Part shown: positions 52,061 to 61,719 of the stretch, piece after piece
Layout of the letters: every line of letters starts with the position of its first letter
Numbering within the stretch: position 1 is the stretch's first letter
Assembly: GCA_036401375.1 (NCBI GenBank)
Contig: DASWVB010000009.1
Coordinates: forward strand, 1 to 64,000
DNA length: 64,000 nt
Direction: 5' to 3'
DNA from: DASWUZ01 sp036401375
Lineage (GTDB): Bacteria; Acidobacteriota; Terriglobia; Terriglobales; Acidobacteriaceae
Program-made: the position numbers and the translations under genes
Notes under the pieces: model-generated
The model's database searches: none
Told to the model about the DNA's origin: nothing
Seen by the model: the letters and a program-made list of their open reading frames with translations, nothing else

Positions 52061-52686
52061 TACTCGGGATCTGTGCCGATCGATGTAAGGTATGAACCGA
52101 TGGCGATTGGGAGGGCTCCAGCAGGCCGTAGCGTCTTAGGCCAAACTCGACTGCGGGATGTTCTTCGGAAGCACACAGAGGCATTACAGGGAGTCGGAGA
52201 AGCTGACAAATAGCGCTGGTGGTGTCCCCGTTGCCAGAATTTTCCCTTCGCAGAGGAGCAGCTATCTTTTTGCCGCCACGGGTAAAGTATCTGCGTATGT
52301 GCGATCGAAGCCACCTTGAATGACGGAGCTTGATGGCATGGCGGAAGTCAGCATCGATCCTCCTACAAACAGGAAGTCTCGATGTCTCGAGCAACGCGGG
52401 GACGCTGTACTCCATCACCTGGAAAGGGCACGTCAGTAGCGATGTTCCCAGGTCCACTCTCCGGATGCGCCTTCAGGTCGTCTTCCCGTCTCAGGTAAAA
52501 ATATCTGACAGGCTACGGATCGCTTTGAAATACGACGTACGCGCTTTTGACAAAGCGAAAGCCCAAACTGGCTGGAATCATTCGTTCGTTCCAGCCAGTC
52601 GGATTCGAAGCGAGTAGGCTGTACATTGCGGTCAGGGAACGTCTTGTGGCGCTGCCGCAGGGCACTCTGCTGTGCAGGCCAGCAAA
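52061..52686. other. Intergenic region with possible gene remnant
   Basis: About 625 bases between the permease and the SDR gene stop. A plus-strand frame at 52330-52617 (95 residues) contains T-G-S-L-D-V-S-S-N and R-M-R-L-Q-V-V-F-P, vaguely like a PilZ domain core (D-x-S-x-x-G ... L-x-F-P) but without the arginine pair and with broken spacing. It may be a decayed PilZ gene; support is weak. Confidence 0.3.
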
Positions 52687-53439
52687 TTACATCGTGATAC
52701 CGCCGCCAGCCTTGATGTGCTGCCCGTTGACCCAATATGAATCGTCCGACGCGAGGAACGCGGCGATGCGACCAATATCTTCTGGCGTGCCGATGCGGCC
52801 GAGCGGAGTCTGCCTGATCGCCTCATTCAGGAAGTCGCCATCGAGGATACCTGCAGACTGCGTACCCTCGGTCTCGACCAGCCCAGGGTTAAGGCTGTTC
52901 ACGCGGATCTTCCGCGGTCCCAGTTCCTTTGAAAGTGCGATCGTGATGGTGTCGACTGCTCCCTTGGTGGCAGAGTAGATCGACCCATATGCCGGCGCCA
53001 TCGTCGCTACTACCGATCCGATATTGATTACGGACCCACCCTCTGGACCGATCAGACTCAGCGCTTCCTTGGTAGCCAACAGCAATCCGAGCACGTTGAG
53101 GTTGAACTGACGGTGAAACTCCTCCGGCGTTGTCTCCTCGAGAGCTCCAAACTTGTAGACGCCCGCATTGTTTACGAGAACATCGAGTTTGCCGAACTGC
53201 TTCTTCACTTCGGAGAAAGTGCGCGTGATGTCCTCAGGCTTCGAGAAGTCGCCCTGCACGGCCGTAGCCTTCCCGCCGGCGGCCGTAATCTCCGCTACTA
53301 CTTTCTCCGCACCTTCTTTACTGGTGGCGTAGTTGACGACGACCGAAGCTCCCTCCGCCGCAAGATGCTTCGCTATGGAAGCGCCAATCCCCTTCGATGC
53401 TCCAGTGACCAGTGCGACTTTATTTTTTAAATTTGCCAT
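52687..53439 (-). CDS. SDR-family oxidoreductase (FabG-like)
   Basis: A 250-residue classical short-chain dehydrogenase. The cofactor motif is T-G-A-S-K-G-I-G, followed by N-N-A-G-V, the catalytic serine in G-S-V-V-A-T, Y-S-A-T-K (Tyr and Lys) and the C-terminal G-x-x-E-D-I-G-R-I-A-A-F-L-A-S-D-D-S-Y-W-V-N-G-Q. NADPH preference is suggested by an early basic residue. The ATG at 53439 is used; an upstream ATG at 53448 is only two bases from GGAGG. Substrate unknown. Confidence 0.93.
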   Translation of the reverse strand: MANLKNKVALVTGASKGIGASIAKHLAAEGASVVVNYATSKEGAEKVVAEITAAGGKATAVQGDFSKPEDITRTFSEVKKQFGKLDVLVNNAGVYKFGALEETTPEEFHRQFNLNVLGLLLATKEALSLIGPEGGSVINIGSVVATMAPAYGSIYSATKGAVDTITIALSKELGPRKIRVNSLNPGLVETEGTQSAGILDGDFLNEAIRQTPLGRIGTPEDIGRIAAFLASDDSYWVNGQHIKAGGGITM

Positions 53440-53629
53440 GGTACTCATATCCTCCGCTGCAATGCAGCATGGTGCATACTCCAACATCCGTCGAATAGAT
53501 GGAGGGAGCTACGGCAAGGATGCAGGATTGTTTTGGGCATGTGAGAGCTGACAGAGCAAATAAGTCACTCACACAGCTCTACTCATGCATCCCGGTTGAT
53601 GGCGCTCATGCTCTCGAACAACCGCGCAG

Positions 53630-55906
53630 CTACAGCTGACGGGCCAGCACTAGCGTTATATCGTCAGGCTGCTCTTCTACCCCGATCCAGCTGCGCAACG
53701 CCTGCATGACCTGCTCCGAGATGCCGGCCAGCGAGAGATGCTGGTGCCGGCGCACGAGCTCAAGCAGACGCTCCTCGCCAAAGTCGCCAAATTCGTTTTC
53801 CGGCTCCGTAACGCCGTCGCTGTAGGCGACGAGTATGTCTCCGCTCTTCAAGATGACGGTCCCTTGCTCATAACTCATGCCTTCGAGCAGTCCTACTACC
53901 GTGCCCCCACAATCAAGCCTTGCCGTACTACCATCCGGCCTGAGCAGAATAGGTGGCAGCTGGCCGCCATTCGAGTAAGTCAACTTACTAGTCAATCCAT
54001 CATAAAAGGCTAGAAATAAAGTAGCGTACTTCTCCGGCTGCGTACTTCGATAGAGGTGTCGATTAAGCAGCGCCAGCACCCTCGCCGGCGACTCGAAGAG
54101 CTCACCGCAATCGATCTCTTCCACATCCTCATGAGTCTTCGAGAGGGTCGTCGAATCACTCGCCTGCGTGCCGATTGTCACCAGTTCCTCACCGGCGAAA
54201 CGGTACGCCCGCACCGCGGAATGGAGGGTCGCCATCAGCAGCGCCGCCGAGATGCCCTTGCCGCTGATATCTCCGAGCGCAATGCCGAGGCTCGTTGAGC
54301 CGAAGAGGAGAAAGTCATAGTAATCTCCGCTCACCGTGCGCGCCGGCCGGCACACACCATGCAGCTCGAGCATCGGCAGGCGTATGTCTCCCTGCGGAAA
54401 CAGATTCGCCTGCACCTCCTGCGCAATGGCCAACTCGTTCTGCAGCCGCTCCTTCTCGCGCTGCTCCTCCAGCAGGCCCTCAAGCGACGCGGTCATCTCG
54501 TTGAAGGAAAGACTCAGCGCCGCCAGCTGGTCCTTGCGCGTAACCGCGATGCGATGGGCAAAGTTGCCGCTGTCAACCTGCTGTGTCGCCGTATACAGGT
54601 CGCGGATTGAGCGCGTGATCGTCTGGTTTAATCGCATGCCCATCAGAAAGGCCACCAGCTCCAGCAGGCCAAAGAGCAGCCCGATGACGATCAGCATCTC
54701 TTCGATCACCACCGCTATCTTGAGCGATGAGATTACCAGCCGCTGGTAGAGCAGCGACGGTCGCGACTCCACGTTAATGATGGCCGAGTGCTCCTGCCCG
54801 GTGCTCCACATCCGCGTTTGAAAGGGCGCGAAGAACTGTACTTTCCAGTCGAAGAAATGCTGCGGCGGCGGCAGCTTCCCGCCCCGGATGGTAATGTTGC
54901 GCCTGGCCAGCTCAGCGGGGTCCTGGTGATTGATGCGAACTCCGCTACCTCCAGCTGGTTCACCGCCAATCTGTATTTTGACTCCCTCTTTTTGCCCGCC
55001 ATCCGCGCTTGCATCGTCCGGCCCGACCGGGCCTACCACCTGCGCATCATCGTCATCGAGCCCCACGTGTGGAAAGATAGCAACCGTTCCAAGTCCCTTC
55101 GCAATCTCGTCGAGATTGTCTCGACGCAGCGGCAGGCTGCTGACCACAACCACCGTGTGACCATCGATGGTGCGCGCATCCACGGCCCGGAGATAGAGCC
55201 AGTCACCCTCGAACACCATTCCGCGAAACCCGCTCTTGACCCAGCCTGGCGCCTGCAGCGCGGGAGCGCCCTTTGGACGAGCATCGTTCCGGCCATTCGC
55301 GCTGGGCATCGGCGTCGCGTCGGGCTGCGGATTCAAGATGGTCAGCGCCCTGCCGTCCGCGAAGGCTGCCACCTGCATCCCCGCGCGCTCACGCTCCACA
55401 TCCGCATCGTCGAGCTCAGGCAGGTTCAGTCTGGTTAACGAAGGATCGGCCGCGACCGTGTGTGCAATATGTACCGCCAGCCCGCGGTTCTCCGCCGCGA
55501 TGTGCGCGAGCTCCTTATCGATCTCGGCGACCGCCGCAAATGACGCAAACTCACCGGCAAAGACGTAAGCCGCGATGAGTCCCAGGGTCACCAGCAGCAG
55601 CACCGGGGCGAGGCCCATCAGCAGGTAGGTGACGACCAGCCGGTTGCGCACCTTCCACAGCGCGCGCGCCACCACCCAGCGCCAGAACAGCGGCACGCAG
55701 CAGACCAGCAACGCACTGAGGACAAAAAAGCTGATGACCCTGAAGAGGGTGCCCGCCCCCGTCGGCACAAGGCGCAGCGGGCCGAGTAGAAGGTAGACGA
55801 TCAACAGCCAGAATGCCGTACGGTGCAGCCGGGTTCGCGGTGGCTCGCGCCGCACCCATCCGTAGACCCGCCGCTCAACCCGTCTCAGAAATCCCCTGCC
55901 GCTCAT
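53630..55906 (-). CDS. Membrane PP2C/SpoIIE-type serine phosphatase with HAMP domain
   Basis: A 758-residue protein. The N-terminal 125 residues carry three or four hydrophobic helices, then a large extracytoplasmic region with a low-complexity Gly/Asp stretch, another membrane helix near 415-440, a HAMP linker (T-R-S-I-R-D-L) and a short coil. The SpoIIE phosphatase domain follows with G-D-I-S-G-K-G-I-S-A-A-L-L-M and Y-S-D-G-V-T-E-P for two metal ions. Such RsbU-type phosphatases dephosphorylate STAS antagonists in partner-switching. The ATG at 55906 was chosen because it precedes the first helix directly. Confidence 0.93.
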   Translation of the reverse strand: MSGRGFLRRVERRVYGWVRREPPRTRLHRTAFWLLIVYLLLGPLRLVPTGAGTLFRVISFFVLSALLVCCVPLFWRWVVARALWKVRNRLVVTYLLMGLAPVLLLVTLGLIAAYVFAGEFASFAAVAEIDKELAHIAAENRGLAVHIAHTVAADPSLTRLNLPELDDADVERERAGMQVAAFADGRALTILNPQPDATPMPSANGRNDARPKGAPALQAPGWVKSGFRGMVFEGDWLYLRAVDARTIDGHTVVVVSSLPLRRDNLDEIAKGLGTVAIFPHVGLDDDDAQVVGPVGPDDASADGGQKEGVKIQIGGEPAGGSGVRINHQDPAELARRNITIRGGKLPPPQHFFDWKVQFFAPFQTRMWSTGQEHSAIINVESRPSLLYQRLVISSLKIAVVIEEMLIVIGLLFGLLELVAFLMGMRLNQTITRSIRDLYTATQQVDSGNFAHRIAVTRKDQLAALSLSFNEMTASLEGLLEEQREKERLQNELAIAQEVQANLFPQGDIRLPMLELHGVCRPARTVSGDYYDFLLFGSTSLGIALGDISGKGISAALLMATLHSAVRAYRFAGEELVTIGTQASDSTTLSKTHEDVEEIDCGELFESPARVLALLNRHLYRSTQPEKYATLFLAFYDGLTSKLTYSNGGQLPPILLRPDGSTARLDCGGTVVGLLEGMSYEQGTVILKSGDILVAYSDGVTEPENEFGDFGEERLLELVRRHQHLSLAGISEQVMQALRSWIGVEEQPDDITLVLARQL

Positions 55907-56140
55907 GCAAGCTGAGTGTAGCGCGCCCCGGCCCAAAACGTAAGAAACGTAAAGGTTATGAGGATCCGGAGCAGTCCCGTACCGCAAGCAAAGCTCCTGG
56001 TGTGCGAGCAATCCAGGAGAGCGGGTTACCCTTCATGCCGGCGCACTATGTGTTCCCGAGTGGGACTCACACGAAACATCCACATCGCTTCGCACCAACA
56101 ACCCCATCGATTACGAGCCCATGGCGGCGACACAGGCCAT
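55907..56140. other. Short intergenic region
   Basis: About 230 bases between the phosphatase start and the permease stop on the same strand. No gene or distinct motif was recognised; it must contain the phosphatase promoter. Confidence 0.4.
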
Positions 56141-57682
56141 CTAGTGCTCCCGCATCGCATAGGGCCCAAGAACTACACCATGAACATCCATCGAGACCCG
56201 CCCGTGCCCCGCGAATTGATGAGGGTAGAAGTCAATCGGAGTACCGGGGCAGAGGTATTGCCTTGGACCTTGCCCGGTCGTGGTGTTCGCCGTCACCACC
56301 GGGTCAAAGTGCAAAGGGGCAAGGTTTGTCCCCTCTTCTACCGTCCTCGTTGGCGAAGCCACAGGACCCACCCCGGCACTGGCAGGCTCTCGGGGAGCGT
56401 TCACCGAATCCAGCGGCAAAGCATCTCCAGGCGAACACGGCTTCGTCGAAGTTATCGCAGAGACATCGATCGCAGGAGGAAACCGCAGTGGAAATCTGCA
56501 GGCTGGCGGTTGGCCGTCTTCTTCGAGATTGCAGATTCCCCCGCCCGCACGGAAGTATGGATAGGCGGCCAGAACCGAGGTCGGCGCTCCTATCCGCTCA
56601 AGCTCACCGGCGAACTCGAGATGCAGATCGGCTGCCGTGTTGCTAATCCGCTCAAAGACCCAGGCCGGCATCCACAACTGATTGGTAGACGGCTCGTAGA
56701 AGGATAGCTGACTTCCCTGCTGCACAAATCCGGAGCTCCATCGAAACCCATCGGCCGTGGCGACCGACATCGACAGACCATCGCCGAGGAACTTCATTCC
56801 GGACAGCGCTGTGAGCGGCCCAACCGGAAGCGTGAGCACAACGTTTGCTCCGGAACGAACGACTCGTCCAGCACCAGGCTGCTGAAAGATCGGACTGGGA
56901 CCGAGAGTCAACCGGCTCATCGTTGTCTCCGGCAGCAGCGGGTAACCTCGATAGACAAACGCCCTTGCCGAACCCAGCAGCTGGACTGCGGTAAGTGCAA
57001 ACGGCAGGCCGATCAGCACCATCCGCGAGACCAGGGTCCTGCGCCTCGCATACTGCAGCAGCAGAACTGCCAGTGCGGCGCACACCGCTATTCCCACGCA
57101 GATTGGCTGCACATAGTACGGAACCATCTGCTGGGAGGCGAGCAGCGGAAACAAGAAAATCACGCAGAGCAGCGCCCCCACGATCCAGAGCACGACCTTT
57201 GCAAAACTGGAGCTTATAGCCGCGAGCACCAGGAACGGCAGGAAGAAGAGTGCCGCGATGTACAGGTTATTCAACAGCAGGTCTCGCTGCGCCGTCCTCA
57301 AATCAAATCCGGCGTGGTGCAGCAGGTAAGCCTGCACCAGCAGGAACGGCAGGAACAGGAAGACAACGACGAAGAGCAGCTTGGCCGCGAGCAGCTCGGG
57401 CCATCGATAGGGCCGTGTGATCCAGAACTGCTTGTCTCCTACCAGCGACTCGTCCTGCACCAGCCGCGTAATCATCACCAGCCACATCAACGGCAACAGT
57501 ACGTAGCCTAGCGGACCCACCCACTCCTTTGCACTCGACAGTCCGATACTCAACGTCGTGTGTCCTGTCATCCACTGGCTGGGCTCAGCCCAGGCGAAGG
57601 CTACTATCACGCCCAGGGTGATCAGCAGCTCGAGGTAGAGGTGCCGTACGTCTTTGCGAACGATGTGTAATACGAGGCTCAT
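56141..57682 (-). CDS. ABC-type exporter membrane subunit, unknown family
   Basis: A 513-residue protein with six or seven helices in residues 15-255 and a long exported or soluble C-terminal half. The N-terminus L-H-I-V-R-K-D-V-R-H-L-Y and the loop D-K-Q-F-W-I-T-R-P-Y-R-W-P-E-L-L-A-A-K resemble ABC-2-type permeases. It starts 28 bases after the ATPase gene and is therefore its likely membrane partner. The ATG at 57682 is the first that precedes the permease-like N-terminus. Substrate unknown. Confidence 0.8.
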   Translation of the reverse strand: MSLVLHIVRKDVRHLYLELLITLGVIVAFAWAEPSQWMTGHTTLSIGLSSAKEWVGPLGYVLLPLMWLVMITRLVQDESLVGDKQFWITRPYRWPELLAAKLLFVVVFLFLPFLLVQAYLLHHAGFDLRTAQRDLLLNNLYIAALFFLPFLVLAAISSSFAKVVLWIVGALLCVIFLFPLLASQQMVPYYVQPICVGIAVCAALAVLLLQYARRRTLVSRMVLIGLPFALTAVQLLGSARAFVYRGYPLLPETTMSRLTLGPSPIFQQPGAGRVVRSGANVVLTLPVGPLTALSGMKFLGDGLSMSVATADGFRWSSGFVQQGSQLSFYEPSTNQLWMPAWVFERISNTAADLHLEFAGELERIGAPTSVLAAYPYFRAGGGICNLEEDGQPPACRFPLRFPPAIDVSAITSTKPCSPGDALPLDSVNAPREPASAGVGPVASPTRTVEEGTNLAPLHFDPVVTANTTTGQGPRQYLCPGTPIDFYPHQFAGHGRVSMDVHGVVLGPYAMREH

Positions 57683-57710
57683 ACGCGGCTCCGGCTTGAG
57701 GTGAATGGCG

Positions 57711-58778
57711 CTACTCAGTCTTGGTGCGTGCGGCGAGTTGAGCGTCTGAACGACCACTCTTCGCGAGCGCCAGGAAGATCGCTCGCAGACTCATCGGCTG
57801 AAGCTCGACCGCAACCGATTCAGGAAAGCGCAGCCCCACCTGCTCGGCAACCGGCTCGGCGTTCGCATGCGCGTGGATAAACCGAAAGACGGAGGCACTC
57901 CGCTCCGGCATCAACCACGACGCGGGATAAGCCTCCGCCACCCCCAACTTGGGTCCGCGAAGTGCGGCAGACGGCACTTGCCTCGGACTAAACGCGCTGG
58001 CCGCGCCGGCCGCATCACCGGCAACATGCGTCGCGGTCTCGCTCGCACTCAAATTTAAAGCACCCGCCCCGAGCGTCACCGTGACCTCGCGAAAGCGCTC
58101 TGTCAACGCCGCGCTCTCCTCGGAGAAGATCAGCCTGCCGCGCTCCAGATAACCGATGTGCGTCGCCAGCGTCTCGATCTCCGCCAGGTCGTGCGAGGAC
58201 ACCAGGATAGTCGGCGGATCGTCGAGCGCCGCACGGTCGAGCAGCCCCTCCGTCAACTCATCGCGCACCAGGGGATCGAGTCCAGAGAATGGCTCGTCGA
58301 GGATGATCAGCGCCGGGTTGTAAGGCAGCACGCTCAGCAAGGCCGCCTTCATCCGCTGCCCGCGCGACAGATGCTTTAGCTTGCGGCCGGTCGGCACATC
58401 AAATTGCCGCAGGAACTGCTGCTCAACCGCCACATCCCACCGCGGATAGAACGGCCGCAGGTAGTCGAGCAGCTGGCGGATCGTCATCCACTCCGGCATC
58501 TCCTGGTTCTCGGAGACGTAGCCGATATCGGTAAACGCCTCGCCCGCGATCCTAGTTGAAGGCAACCCCAGCACCGTCGCACCACCCGACGTTGGCCTGA
58601 GTATGTTGAGCAGCAGCTTGATGAACGTCGTCTTCCCTGCCCCGTTCGGTCCTAGCAGCGCATAGATCGCGCCGCGTGGAATCTGAATCGTCAAGTCGCG
58701 CAGTGCGATCTCGCGGCCGAACTTCATCGACAGGTTCTCCGCGTGTACAGGAATGGCTAATCCAGCGGCGGTAGTCAT
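57711..58778 (-). CDS. ABC transporter ATP-binding protein
   Basis: A 355-residue ATPase with a YtrB/YxlF-like core: Walker A G-P-N-G-A-G-K-T-T, Q-loop V-S-E-N-Q-E, signature L-S-R-G-Q-R-M-K-A-A-L, Walker B L-I-I-L-D-E-P-F-S-G-L-D-P and H-loop S-S-H-D-L. The signature L-S-R-G-Q replaces the usual L-S-G-G-Q. Residues beyond 230 form an Ala-rich extension seen in such GntR-linked exporters. It overlaps the GntR gene by an ATGA junction, so the trio GntR-ATPase-permease is one operon. Confidence 0.92.
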   Translation of the reverse strand: MTTAAGLAIPVHAENLSMKFGREIALRDLTIQIPRGAIYALLGPNGAGKTTFIKLLLNILRPTSGGATVLGLPSTRIAGEAFTDIGYVSENQEMPEWMTIRQLLDYLRPFYPRWDVAVEQQFLRQFDVPTGRKLKHLSRGQRMKAALLSVLPYNPALIILDEPFSGLDPLVRDELTEGLLDRAALDDPPTILVSSHDLAEIETLATHIGYLERGRLIFSEESAALTERFREVTVTLGAGALNLSASETATHVAGDAAGAASAFSPRQVPSAALRGPKLGVAEAYPASWLMPERSASVFRFIHAHANAEPVAEQVGLRFPESVAVELQPMSLRAIFLALAKSGRSDAQLAARTKTE

Positions 58779-59233
58779 CGAGTTCTGCGGCCTCCATCTT
58801 TCGTTGGGCGGGTTGAGGTTGGCGGGTCATCCGAACGACGCTCCCGCGATGCATCACGCGACAGGCGGTCCCAGTGCGTGACCACAGACTCGAGCAGGTC
58901 TTCTAGCTCAATGTTGAGGCCCTTCGCCTCGAGGGTCAGCGCTTCCACGCTGTGTCCGAGCAGCTCCGTGCGCTCTTTGCGGGTCGAGTCTGGAGGAGTG
59001 GCGACCACCGTCCCAATGCCAGGCCGCATCTCGAGCAGCCCCTCCGCGATCAGGTGCGCGACGATCTTGTGCGCAGTGTTGGGATTTATCTTTAACTCGC
59101 GGGAGAGCGAACGCACCGAAGGAAACGGATCACCCGGACGAAGCTGTCCCGCGATCATCGCCTTCCTGGCCGCATAGACCGTCTGCTCAAACAGCGAGCG
59201 GCCAGGCTCGTATTGGACGCGAAACGGGATCAC
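58775..59233 (-). CDS. GntR-family repressor, YtrA subfamily
   Basis: A 152-residue regulator with a winged helix (about 10-80): F-E-Q-T-V-Y-A-A-R-K-A-M-I-A-G-Q-L-R-P-G-D-P-F-P-S-V-R-S-L-S-R-E-L-K-I-N-P-N-T-A, then a short helical tail as in YtrA proteins, which lack a large effector domain. The GTG start lies only three bases from a 21-base palindrome and about 7 bases after a -10 box, implying a leaderless mRNA under self-control. It should repress its own ABC operon in response to a transported compound. Confidence 0.93.
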   Translation of the reverse strand: MIPFRVQYEPGRSLFEQTVYAARKAMIAGQLRPGDPFPSVRSLSRELKINPNTAHKIVAHLIAEGLLEMRPGIGTVVATPPDSTRKERTELLGHSVEALTLEAKGLNIELEDLLESVVTHWDRLSRDASRERRSDDPPTSTRPTKDGGRRTR

Positions 59234-59236
59234 AGC

Positions 59237-59270
59237 TGTACTAATACGCGTAGTACACCGGCGTCGTCAA
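59237..59270 (-). promoter_or_regulatory. GntR operon promoter with overlapping operator
   Basis: On the minus strand TTGACG (59265-59270) and TATTAG (59241-59246) are separated by 18 bases, a fair sigma-70 promoter. The inverted repeat TGTACTA-N7-TAGTACA (59237-59257) covers the end of the spacer and the -10 box, so a bound GntR dimer would block RNA polymerase. The expected transcription start falls at or next to the GTG. Confidence 0.7.
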
Positions 59271-59287
59271 GCGATTAGTGCGACCTT

Positions 59288-59329
59288 GTTACAGTTCTAG
59301 TCAGCGAAGTTACAGTTCTTGTCAGCGAA
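59288..59329. repeat. Tandem 21-base direct repeat
   Basis: Two adjacent copies of GTTACAGTTC(A/T)-type units, each 21 bases (59288-59308 and 59309-59329), differing at one base. They lie upstream of the GntR promoter and downstream of the BrkB-like gene stop. They may be a regulator site array or a slippage product. Confidence 0.6.
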
Positions 59330-59369
59330 GGAATAGAAAAGCAAGTGTGGCCGGGCTTAAACAGCCATA

Positions 59370-60320
59370 TCAGTTGGCCGAAGAAACCTCGCCCTCAACC
59401 TCGCCGGCGAGACGAAGGGTGGCCCGCGTGGCCGAAAAGTGAGCGCCCGCAAGCAGCATCAGGCCGGTCAGAAATCCCCAGATCATCAACCCCACCGCTA
59501 TCGAGAAGGGGCCATACACCCCGCGAAAATCAAGCCACGGCAGCACCGCCTCGTAGAGCATCTTCGCCCCCGCCCACAACAGGCCCATGACGATGGCCGT
59601 CGGCAGCACCGCCCGTGCACGCAGCTTGCGATTCGGCAATATCCAATAGATCAGGAAGAACGCCGTAATTCCCAGCAGGACCGCAGAGATGCGGAAGAGC
59701 GAGTCTGCAAGAAAGTGATAGGCCAGATTGTTGACGTGCCCGAAGAAGATCATCGTTAAAAGTCTCGTCTGCGCAGCCGTCAACGCCACCGAAGCCATCG
59801 CTAAGGATCCAATCAGCATCGCGAGCCCCAGCGAGATCGCCTGGTTCATCAGGTAAGAGCGGTTCGTCACCACCCCCCACACCTGGTTCAGTGCCACCTC
59901 CAGGGGCAGAAACACTCCGGTAGAGGAGATCAACAGCGTCACGACCGCAGCGATCTGCACTCCGCTGCGACTGTGCGCCACGAACGCCATGTTGCGCACT
60001 ACAAAATCCTGGTCCTTGGGCAGCGTCGGCAAAAAGAAGCGCAGCATGTCACCGATCGCATCTTCCATCGCCTTCGAGCGAAAAACGCGATGCGCCAGTG
60101 TGAACATCATCACGATAAAGGGAAACACCGAGAGAATTGCGTTCGCAGCCACGCTGAAGGCGTAAGTATGGATCTCTGTCTGAGACAGGTAGCGGACTAA
60201 TGACGCGAACTGCGCACCTAAACCCTCTCGGCTCGGCAGTGTCGCGGGAGGTTTCGCCAGCGGCGGCACTCCCGCCCTGACATCGTCAGCCGGCTTGGGC
60301 GGAACGGGCGACATGGGCAT
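59370..60320 (-). CDS. YihY/BrkB-family membrane protein
   Basis: A 316-residue protein with about six helices. The family block is intact: F-S-V-A-A-N-A-I-L-S-V-F-P-F-I, S-S-T-G-V-F-L-P-L-E-V-A-L-N-Q-V-W-G-V, Y-W-I-L-P-N-R-K and G-V-Y-G-P-F-S-I-A-V-G-L-M-I-W. BrkB was once taken as RNase BN; it is now regarded as a membrane protein of unknown function. The ATG at 60320 overlaps the queG end by about 35 bases; ATG at 60314 is equally possible. Confidence 0.88.
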   Translation of the reverse strand: MPMSPVPPKPADDVRAGVPPLAKPPATLPSREGLGAQFASLVRYLSQTEIHTYAFSVAANAILSVFPFIVMMFTLAHRVFRSKAMEDAIGDMLRFFLPTLPKDQDFVVRNMAFVAHSRSGVQIAAVVTLLISSTGVFLPLEVALNQVWGVVTNRSYLMNQAISLGLAMLIGSLAMASVALTAAQTRLLTMIFFGHVNNLAYHFLADSLFRISAVLLGITAFFLIYWILPNRKLRARAVLPTAIVMGLLWAGAKMLYEAVLPWLDFRGVYGPFSIAVGLMIWGFLTGLMLLAGAHFSATRATLRLAGEVEGEVSSAN

Positions 60321-61719
60321 TGGGGTCAGCGTCGATGCTACCAGACCCCGCTCTGTCCAATTGATCGAATGGCGGCAGCCGTCCATCGCCCACATCAGCG
60401 TCGCCCGCGCGCCTGATCCTTCCGGCAGACCAGGATGCCGCGTCGGCTAACACTGCGTCTTCCGAGTGGCGCCACTGCTCAAGTTGCGGAAGGAATCTCT
60501 TCAAACCGCTGTTCCCCATCGCAATCGCCACGTTGCGTCGCAGACCGTTAAAGCCGGCACGCTTCACCGGGGACCCATAGAAAATCCTCGCAAACTCCGC
60601 CTCATCCAGGTTCGCAAGCCACTCGAGCGGCGGATTTACCAGTTCTTCCCGCACCTGCATGTTTGCGTCGCTGCTGATGGGCGCGCGACGGTTCCATGGG
60701 CAGACATCCTGGCAAATGTCACACCCAAAGACCTGTCTTCCCATCAACTCCCGCAGCGGCTCCGGAATCTCACCGCGCTTCTCGATCGTCAGGTAGGAGA
60801 TGCAAAGGCTCGCGTCCATCTTGTAAGGTTCCGTCAGGGCGCCGGTAGGGCACGCATCGATGCAGCGCGTGCAACTTCCACAGCGGTCGGGCAGCGGTGC
60901 GAACGCGCTCCCGGAACTGCGGCCCACAACCTGAAAAGCTTCAGCATCGCGGTTCTCAGCGTCGCTACCCTCGGCCGCATCGACCTCGAGCGACGTGACA
61001 ATCACCCCGAGGAACAGCCACGATCCAAGCTGCTCATTGAGGATGCAGGTGTTCTTGCCCACCCACCCTATGGCTGCATACTTCGCATAGACGCGCTCGA
61101 TGACCGGCCCTGTGTCAACGTAGCAGCGGGTCTGGAGCGGTCCATCTGTGAGAGGCCCGCCGGAGCCGGCAGCATCCCCCGCATAAGCGTGCAGGCCGGC
61201 CTCTACATGCTTCAACCGGCGCAACAAGACCTTGTGATAATCAGACGGCCGCAGCCTCTCGTCCTCACGCGCAACCGGGTCCCGCTGCCCGGTCCATGCA
61301 TAGCGCGCGATCCATCCACGACCGGAACTGTCTGCAGCGGCGGCATCGCTCGCCTCGATCGCGTCGGTCGAGCCTGTCGCATGAGCCGCACCACTCGCAT
61401 CGCCGGGGTCCTCCACAGCGACGGCATCAACCGAACGCGGCGCCGAACTGTTGTAGTTTGCTGCGCAGACGATCACCGAGCGGGCCCACGGTATCGCGAT
61501 GCGCAGCGAAGAGCGCAGCAGCCTGCCCGCGTCGTCCTCGCGCTTGAGATAATTCATCTCGCCCGCGCGACCCTCCTTGACCCAGGGCTCGAAACCTCTC
61601 AGCTCCGCGTAGTCCGCAGCACTCCCCGGCTCCGGAACGCACGCCATCCCGCAGAGATCGAAGCCTGCAGCCCGACCCAGCGCAGATACATCATCGAAGA
61701 TGGAACGAGAGACCGGCAT
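60286..61719 (-). CDS. queG: Epoxyqueuosine reductase QueG
   Basis: Last step of queuosine synthesis in tRNA, cobalamin-dependent. The 477-residue protein has the N-terminal cobalamin-binding part (A-I-P-W-A-R-S-V-I-V, R-Y-A-W, D-Y-H-K-V-L, Y-V-D-T-G-P-V-x-E-R, G-W-x-G-K-N-T) and two [4Fe-4S] clusters in C-G-S-C-T-R-C-I-D-A-C-P-T-G-A and C-D-I-C-Q-D-V-C-P-W-N. An Ala/Asp/Ser-rich insert of some 40 residues near residue 100 and a HEAT-like C-terminus are present. The ATG at 61719 (M-P-V-S-R) is preferred to GTG at 61785. Confidence 0.95.
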   Translation of the reverse strand: MPVSRSIFDDVSALGRAAGFDLCGMACVPEPGSAADYAELRGFEPWVKEGRAGEMNYLKREDDAGRLLRSSLRIAIPWARSVIVCAANYNSSAPRSVDAVAVEDPGDASGAAHATGSTDAIEASDAAAADSSGRGWIARYAWTGQRDPVAREDERLRPSDYHKVLLRRLKHVEAGLHAYAGDAAGSGGPLTDGPLQTRCYVDTGPVIERVYAKYAAIGWVGKNTCILNEQLGSWLFLGVIVTSLEVDAAEGSDAENRDAEAFQVVGRSSGSAFAPLPDRCGSCTRCIDACPTGALTEPYKMDASLCISYLTIEKRGEIPEPLRELMGRQVFGCDICQDVCPWNRRAPISSDANMQVREELVNPPLEWLANLDEAEFARIFYGSPVKRAGFNGLRRNVAIAMGNSGLKRFLPQLEQWRHSEDAVLADAASWSAGRIRRAGDADVGDGRLPPFDQLDRAGSGSIDADPNAHVARSAQAG

